In this document: positions 59,941-64,000 of the stretch, in pieces
How the letters are laid out: the number at the start of each line of letters is the position of its first letter
Numbering within the stretch: position 1 is the stretch's first letter
DNA from: JAAYJK01 sp964501655
Lineage (GTDB): Bacteria; Bacillota; Syntrophomonadia; Syntrophomonadales; Syntrophomonadaceae
Assembly: GCA_964501655.1 (NCBI GenBank)
Contig: CAZCTN010000005.1
Coordinates: 70,185-134,184 of the forward strand
DNA: 64,000 nucleotides
Direction: 5' to 3'
The notes under the pieces: model-generated
Databases searched by the model: none
The model's input: only the letters and a program-made list of their open reading frames with translations
Told to the model about the DNA's origin: nothing
Translations under genes and position numbers: made by a program

Positions 59941-60299
59941 TTGGTTGGTCGTTAATAAATTATACTGTCCTAGTATAACTCGTCAGAGAATATTTCATGC
60001 CCTAATAGAGTTTCCGTAGAAAAAATGAGAGCAGGAAGTAAACATCATCGAAGAACTGTTGGCAGCAAGTTGAAAAATAGGGGATAATCACCTTGCCAAC
60101 GGTTTTGGCCGTTTAAAAGTTTCTTTAGATTATTGTCCTAAAATCCGGAAGATACAGCTCAGGCTAGATAGGGGAGTTGTGAAGGATGTTGCAAATGGGG
60201 ATGATATATAATAATATGATGAGAGATTATTTGTAATTTAATAATACTTGATAATGGTATTTGTGCTGGTATTTTTGTATAAAGGAGTATTAATAAACT
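59941..60299. other. intergenic region upstream of the MarR gene
   Basis: About 359 bases. Near the right end TTGATA (60248-60253), 16-base spacer and extended -10 TGGTATTTT (60067+200 to 60275) form a plausible promoter for the MarR gene. AACGG...CCGTT near 60098-60115 is a weak stem. A 16-codon ATG ORF at 60186 has no clear ribosome spacing and was not called. Confidence 0.4.
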
Positions 60300-60725
60300 A
60301 TGGATACACTGAGTGCTTATATTTGTTTTAATATGCGTGCGGCCATGAAAAAAATCGACCGTCTGTTCGGCGGCAAACTAGATGAGGTTGGGATTAGCAT
60401 ACCCCAATCTTTCATACTGTCCTGTCTGTATGAAGAAAACGGCTTAACCCTTAAGGAGATCGGGAGCCGAACCCTTATCGACAGTTCCTCCATGACGGTG
60501 CTGGTTGATAAACTGGAAAAGGATCAGCTGGTAAAAAGGCAGCTGGACTCCAAGGACAGGAGAGCCATAAGGGTATTTATTACCGACACCGGCATGGAAA
60601 TGGCGGAAAAGATACATACAGTTATATTAAACCTGAATACTCTGCTGTTTGACTTGCTGGGTGAGGGCAATCAAAAAGAGTTTATTCATGGCTTGAATAA
60701 TATCGTGAATGGGATTGAGGACTAA
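60300..60725 (+). CDS. MarR family transcriptional regulator
   Basis: 141 aa winged helix-turn-helix: PQSFILSCLYEENGLTLKEIGSRTLIDSSSMTVLVDKLEKDQLVKRQLDSKDRRAIRVFITDTG is the recognisable DNA-binding core, with the DxRxxR wing (SKDRRAIRV). Helical dimerisation ends on both sides. AAGGAG upstream of ATG 60300. Convergent with the large membrane gene; no obvious partner operon, so it may autoregulate. Confidence 0.88.
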   Translation: MDTLSAYICFNMRAAMKKIDRLFGGKLDEVGISIPQSFILSCLYEENGLTLKEIGSRTLIDSSSMTVLVDKLEKDQLVKRQLDSKDRRAIRVFITDTGMEMAEKIHTVILNLNTLLFDLLGEGNQKEFIHGLNNIVNGIED

Positions 60726-60739
60726 GTAGTTGAGCCGGG

Positions 60740-63028
60740 TTAAAGCCGGTTATCCTCATGCTCCATGATCAAAAGCAGTAAAGGCATAACCAGGTATATA
60801 CTGGTGGTTGAAGCAGCCACGATACCAGAATCATTTACCGCCAAAGCCACCAGAGCGGCAGTGACTATCCCCACAAAACCTTTGAGGATAACCGGTCGTG
60901 ATCTCAACAGGTTCTTCATAGCTCCAACCGGGAAATAAATAAATACGGCCAGTACCAGCAGTATTACTATAAATACTCTGCTCCAGATAGTATATTTGAT
61001 TAGTTTTATGTTTACCTGGAGTTTTCTTATAATTATAGTCAGAGCCTCCTGCCATCCCCCCTGCATTATTTGATTGGCTGCTCGGCCGATATGAGACTGC
61101 AGTTCAGGGGGACGGGTCATATCATAATAGCTTACCCCCAGTACAGTCAGCAGTATAATTCCCCCAATGCTCAGTAAACTCATTAGCGTCAGCCTGATTT
61201 CACTAAAGAGATAGAGACTTACCAGGAAAGCCAACGGGGCTGTTATCACTCCATCTGATTGAGCACCCAGAGATGGCATGCCGATAAGATAACACTGGAA
61301 TAAGAAGAACAGAGCCAGCAATAACAGCGCTATTTTGGAGTTATATTTTTCGTATAGAGCGGCTCCTGCTGCTAAAGAGGCTCCAATCATGACCCCCATG
61401 TATTCATTGCCAATACCATAGTAACGGGCTCCAGCCATGGGATCATATCCAAGCACCGAAGACTGGATCAAGTTGGTGCCGGTTAAAATATCCATGTTCA
61501 AAGCCATAACAGTTATAATGCTTAACCCCACAAAGGCTCTAAACCCCTTGCCTTTGCTCAAGAACAGTGAAAATGCCGTAACTATCACCGTGGCTATTAT
61601 AGCCGCCAGCATATACAGCCAGTCTCCAGGGAGGGCAAGCAGACCCAGGAAGAGCAAAACCAGGGGAAAGCAAACCATAGCAATAATCAGAGGCTGGAGC
61701 AGGTATTGGAGTTTCTTGAATTTCAGTATTACTACCGATGCCAGAAGCAGTACAATAATTAGTCCGGCAACATAACCTTTTATCAGAGGAGTCCTTAATC
61801 TGGTAGTAGTGCTGGTGGAACTGGCTAATTGCTGTGCCTGCTCCAGGGTATTGGTCCCCGGGGCCGGGATACTTCGGATAGACCTGCCGATCATAAAACT
61901 GTTATGCTCGTTGAGCCCGAAAAACTTCAGGATAGTAGGGGCTATATCAGTGTTGGCTATAATGTATTCACGCTGGGTGGCCGGGGAGGTTAGATAACCG
62001 TTGCTATATCCGGAGCCCAGGGCGATGACCGGAGCGAAATTGTTCTTGTTGGCGGTTTCGGAGCGAGAACAGGAGGGGGTTACTATGAGCAGCAGATCCC
62101 GGGATTGGACGAGGCTGGAATAAACCCAGCCTATAAAACTGTCCATTTCAAATAATATCCGCTCTTTCTCCTCCTGCATCACTGAATCAAATGCGGTGGG
62201 AGAGTTTTCCCAACGATAAAGATCGGGCAGATCAATAATCAGGAGGTCAGCTTGTTGAGATAAATAGCTGCCCTGTTCCCTAAGGTATTCATAATTGGTT
62301 TTATAACTCAGTATGCTGTCCTCCGGGATGAGGCGGGTGGAGGGGCCAATATCGCCCAGGGCTACCCTGCCGCTGGCGTCCATGCCCAGGGCTGCTGCAG
62401 CTCGCATTAGATCGGTTCCGTTGTCGGCATTCCCCAGTACTGCGGTTTGATATCCATTATCAGCCAGCATTTGTCCCAGGGCTCCCGGAATGGTGGTTAC
62501 ACTCTCACTTTTCATACCTATCAGGATATCGGGTATATTCACCACCAAGCATTGACTGTCACCAGGTTCCCAGCTGGTAATATTATGATAAAATAAGGCA
62601 GCGTTCTGGTGCTGGCCCGGCACTTTTTCATCTTGATTGAATGCAATTAGACCGCTTTTGTTGGTTCTGGCCAAGTTTCCGGCTCCAATGGTCAGGTAGG
62701 TGTTCATGGTATTGTAGCCTTTAAGGGTGCGGGTACTGCAAAGCCCAAGTGCTCCCTCTTGAATGACCTGATAAAGGCAGGGGGTGGAAGTATCACTTAT
62801 ATCATTAATTGAAAGCTTGTCTATCAACAGCAGGTATACCCTTCCTTCCTCCTCGATTCCGTCTGATAAAGGGTATGCGGGGGGGAGGAAGGAAAAGGCG
62901 AATATAAACGTCAGTAACAGGGTAATCGGTATCCGCCGGGAACAATTCCGTCCAGGGTAGGTGGTTGTGGTTGCACTCCCGGTGCCAGTGCCCGGCCAGG
63001 TTTTTCTCAAATAGTTAAGTGTATTCAT
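60740..63028 (-). CDS. large membrane protein with alkaline-phosphatase-superfamily domain
   Basis: 762 aa from ATG 63028 (GCAGGAGT, spacing about seven). One N-terminal helix (about 35-52), an extracytoplasmic domain (55-410), then about nine to ten membrane helices (425-755). The outer domain opens VYLLLIDKLSINDI, has STRTLKGYNTMNTYLTIGAGNLA, FAPVIALGSGYSNGYLTSPATQREYIIANTDIAPTILKFFGL: the D-x-APTIL and preceding layout of alkaline-phosphatase/phosphoglycerate-mutase-like hydrolases. GYDPMAGARYYGIGNEYMGVMIG in the membrane part is distinctive. Function unknown; a cell-envelope phosphotransfer or hydrolysis role is inference. Convergent with the MarR gene. Confidence 0.75.
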   Translation of the reverse strand: MNTLNYLRKTWPGTGTGSATTTTYPGRNCSRRIPITLLLTFIFAFSFLPPAYPLSDGIEEEGRVYLLLIDKLSINDISDTSTPCLYQVIQEGALGLCSTRTLKGYNTMNTYLTIGAGNLARTNKSGLIAFNQDEKVPGQHQNAALFYHNITSWEPGDSQCLVVNIPDILIGMKSESVTTIPGALGQMLADNGYQTAVLGNADNGTDLMRAAAALGMDASGRVALGDIGPSTRLIPEDSILSYKTNYEYLREQGSYLSQQADLLIIDLPDLYRWENSPTAFDSVMQEEKERILFEMDSFIGWVYSSLVQSRDLLLIVTPSCSRSETANKNNFAPVIALGSGYSNGYLTSPATQREYIIANTDIAPTILKFFGLNEHNSFMIGRSIRSIPAPGTNTLEQAQQLASSTSTTTRLRTPLIKGYVAGLIIVLLLASVVILKFKKLQYLLQPLIIAMVCFPLVLLFLGLLALPGDWLYMLAAIIATVIVTAFSLFLSKGKGFRAFVGLSIITVMALNMDILTGTNLIQSSVLGYDPMAGARYYGIGNEYMGVMIGASLAAGAALYEKYNSKIALLLLALFFLFQCYLIGMPSLGAQSDGVITAPLAFLVSLYLFSEIRLTLMSLLSIGGIILLTVLGVSYYDMTRPPELQSHIGRAANQIMQGGWQEALTIIIRKLQVNIKLIKYTIWSRVFIVILLVLAVFIYFPVGAMKNLLRSRPVILKGFVGIVTAALVALAVNDSGIVAASTTSIYLVMPLLLLIMEHEDNRL

Positions 63029-63368
63029 ATATACTCCTGCATTCAAACTATCCATTAGGTAATTACTTCTTATATATTCTAGTATAAAAACCTACAGTTG
63101 GCCAAAAAAAAGTAGGGAAAAAGAATATTTTTACCTGCCGGATTTACCTGGGCTTAATCAAGCTTCCTTTTGCGTGAATGGGTAATATAATAGTTAAAGG
63201 GCATAAATCAGGCTTCATTTGGGAAATTGGAACACTAAAAAAACCTATCGTTTATTGACATGCAGCAGATATATGCTAAAATTCTACATGTGCCAAAAAT
63301 TATACGTAAATCCTTTATTAACGAAAAGGAGGTTTGGGAAATAGAAAAAATACAGGGAGGCGATATTA
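63029..63368. other. divergent intergenic region before speD
   Basis: 340 bases containing the speD promoter (63255-63282) and, on the minus strand, AT-rich sequence including a TAGAATATAT block near 63071-63085 that could drive the membrane gene. A second GGAGG (63328-63332) upstream of the true ribosome site has no credible ORF. Confidence 0.45.
63255..63282 (+). promoter_or_regulatory. strong promoter of speD
   Basis: TTGACA (63255-63260), 16-base spacer, TAAAAT (63277-63282) preceded by TGC (extended -10). Confidence 0.82.
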
Positions 63369-63749
63369 TTGCAGTCTTTAGGGCGTCATGTACTTGCTGA
63401 GGTATACGGATGTCGGTTTGAAGTTTTGAATGATGTCCGTCAGGTTGAGGACATCATGGTCAATGCTGCTTTGGAGGCTGGTGCTGAAATCAGGGAGGTC
63501 GTATTCCACAAATTCAGCCCTCAGGGTGTGAGCGGAGTGGTTGTGATTTCCGAGTCCCACCTGGCGATCCATACCTGGCCCGAATTAGGGTATGCTGCGG
63601 TAGATGTCTTCACATGTGGAGATTCAGTTAATCCGTGGGATGCATGTCAATATCTGCAGGATAAATTTGGAGCAGATTATGTGGATGCTTCAGAGATCAA
63701 GCGGGGATTGATGGCAAAACAGGAAGAGCGCCTGGCGGTAAATATTTAG
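63369..63749 (+). CDS. speD: S-adenosylmethionine decarboxylase proenzyme
   Basis: 126 aa, prokaryotic class 1B size. Self-cleavage at Glu62-Ser63 in VISESHLAIHTWPELGYAAVDVFTCGD gives the pyruvoyl enzyme; His68 and Cys83 are the usual processing and catalytic residues. Starts at TTG 63369 after GGGAGGCG. Supplies decarboxylated SAM to the spermidine synthase encoded 10 kb upstream. Confidence 0.95.
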   Translation: MQSLGRHVLAEVYGCRFEVLNDVRQVEDIMVNAALEAGAEIREVVFHKFSPQGVSGVVVISESHLAIHTWPELGYAAVDVFTCGDSVNPWDACQYLQDKFGADYVDASEIKRGLMAKQEERLAVNI

Positions 63750-63808
63750 GAGGGATACTATTTTAGTAGACCGATGCAGGTTTAGATATAGTGTAAACTA
63801 TTATCTCT

Positions 63809-63855
63809 AACAAGCCTTACTTGAACCAGGTAATTGCAAGTAAGGCTTGTTTTTA
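63809..63855 (+). terminator. intrinsic terminator after speD
   Basis: CAAGCCTTACTTG (63811-63823) pairs with CAAGTAAGGCTTG (63837-63849), then TTTTTA. Confidence 0.9.
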
Positions 63856-64000
63856 TGTTTGCTGTTTATCTTGCCGATAAAAAACTATGTAAGCAGATAG
63901 GAGTTTTCCTTTATAATATAGATTAGTCATGGTGGCATTAGCAATATTGATAATGAATATAGTGTACATTAAGACTGTTAAGGAAGAAAATACATGGAGA
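63856..64000 (+). other. upstream region of a gene cut by the window edge
   Basis: Contains TATAAT (63914-63919) as a possible -10 and ends with AAGGAAG (63979-63985) eight bases before an ATG at 63994, probably the start of the next gene; only two codons are visible. Confidence 0.35.

Noticed and set aside
60186..60236. Possible 16-codon leader peptide upstream of the MarR gene
   Set aside because: Ribosome-site spacing is poor and the Met/Asn-rich sequence follows local AT-rich DNA; no attenuator structure follows.
1..64000. Prophage, integrative element or toxin-antitoxin module
   Set aside because: The only tyrosine recombinase is XerD in its conserved context; no phage structural, transposase or toxin-antitoxin genes were recognised. 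No tRNA or rRNA genes were seen either.

Overview
The window looks like a chromosomal segment of an anaerobic, endospore-forming, syntrophic Firmicute. Syntrophomonadaceae (Syntrophomonas-like) is my best guess. The evidence is clostridial-type sporulation operons (spoIIM, dacF-spoIIAA-AB-sigF, spoVAC-D-E-F), fatty-acid beta-oxidation genes (acyl-CoA dehydrogenase, thiolase, enoyl-CoA hydratase-like) without a complete sugar pathway, ATP-dependent low-potential reductive activases, FdhD, TTG/GTG starts with strong GGAGG ribosome sites, and Gram-positive riboswitches (TPP, c-di-AMP, T-box). The genus is inference; no 16S gene is present. A run of ten Ns at 30218-30227 shows that this is a scaffolded draft assembly.

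Layout. 1-1.2 kb: 3' part of a CBS-containing Mn-dependent pyrophosphatase. 1.5-9.0 kb: conserved sporulation/nucleoside block spoIIM, yqzK-like, xerD, deoB, pdp, dacF, spoIIAA, spoIIAB, sigF. 9.2-18.7 kb: a glycan island between sigF and spoVAC, with a CgeB-like fused glycosyltransferase, two paralogous GT2 enzymes in inverted orientation, a third transferase, a heparinase II/III-like protein and a three-gene UDP-deoxy-amino-sugar set on the minus strand. 18.9-25.5 kb: spoVAC-D-E-F followed by a three-gene 2-hydroxyacyl-CoA dehydratase/activase-like set. 25.5-28.7 kb (minus): TPP-riboswitch-controlled thiamine-precursor transporter. 28.7-32.8 kb: trpB2, a gapped foldback repeat, trmK, nif3, hup. 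33-35.6 kb (minus): acyl-CoA dehydrogenase and thiolase behind a convincing sigma-54 promoter with upstream palindromes. 35.9-36.3 kb: RNase P RNA. 36.6-45.2 kb: a small membrane protein, fdhD-like, RACo-like activator, crotonase, SDR, PHP phosphatase, antiporter, ylbF-like, gdhA. 45.4-50.8 kb: prsA-like, fur, feoB-feoA, minimal sufC-sufB. 50.9-54.1 kb: lysR, then arginine-to-spermidine genes (pyruvoyl Arg decarboxylase, speE, speB), completed by speD at 63.4 kb. 55.1-58.6 kb: c-di-AMP riboswitch and glycine-betaine transporter. 58.6-59.9 kb (minus): T-box and trpS. 60.3-63.0 kb: a MarR regulator and a large membrane phosphatase-superfamily protein.

How the parts fit: several sporulation compartments are represented (forespore sigma-F control, DPA uptake by SpoVA, possible spore-surface glycans). 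Energy metabolism is represented by beta-oxidation enzymes under likely sigma-54 control. Iron, Fe-S, thiamine, osmolyte and Trp functions each carry a visible cis-regulator. The most unusual elements are the sporulation-embedded glycan island, the activase set tied to spoVA, the cysteine-rich insert in FeoB, the FdhD-like protein lacking its CxxC loop, and the sigma-54 control region with three palindromes.
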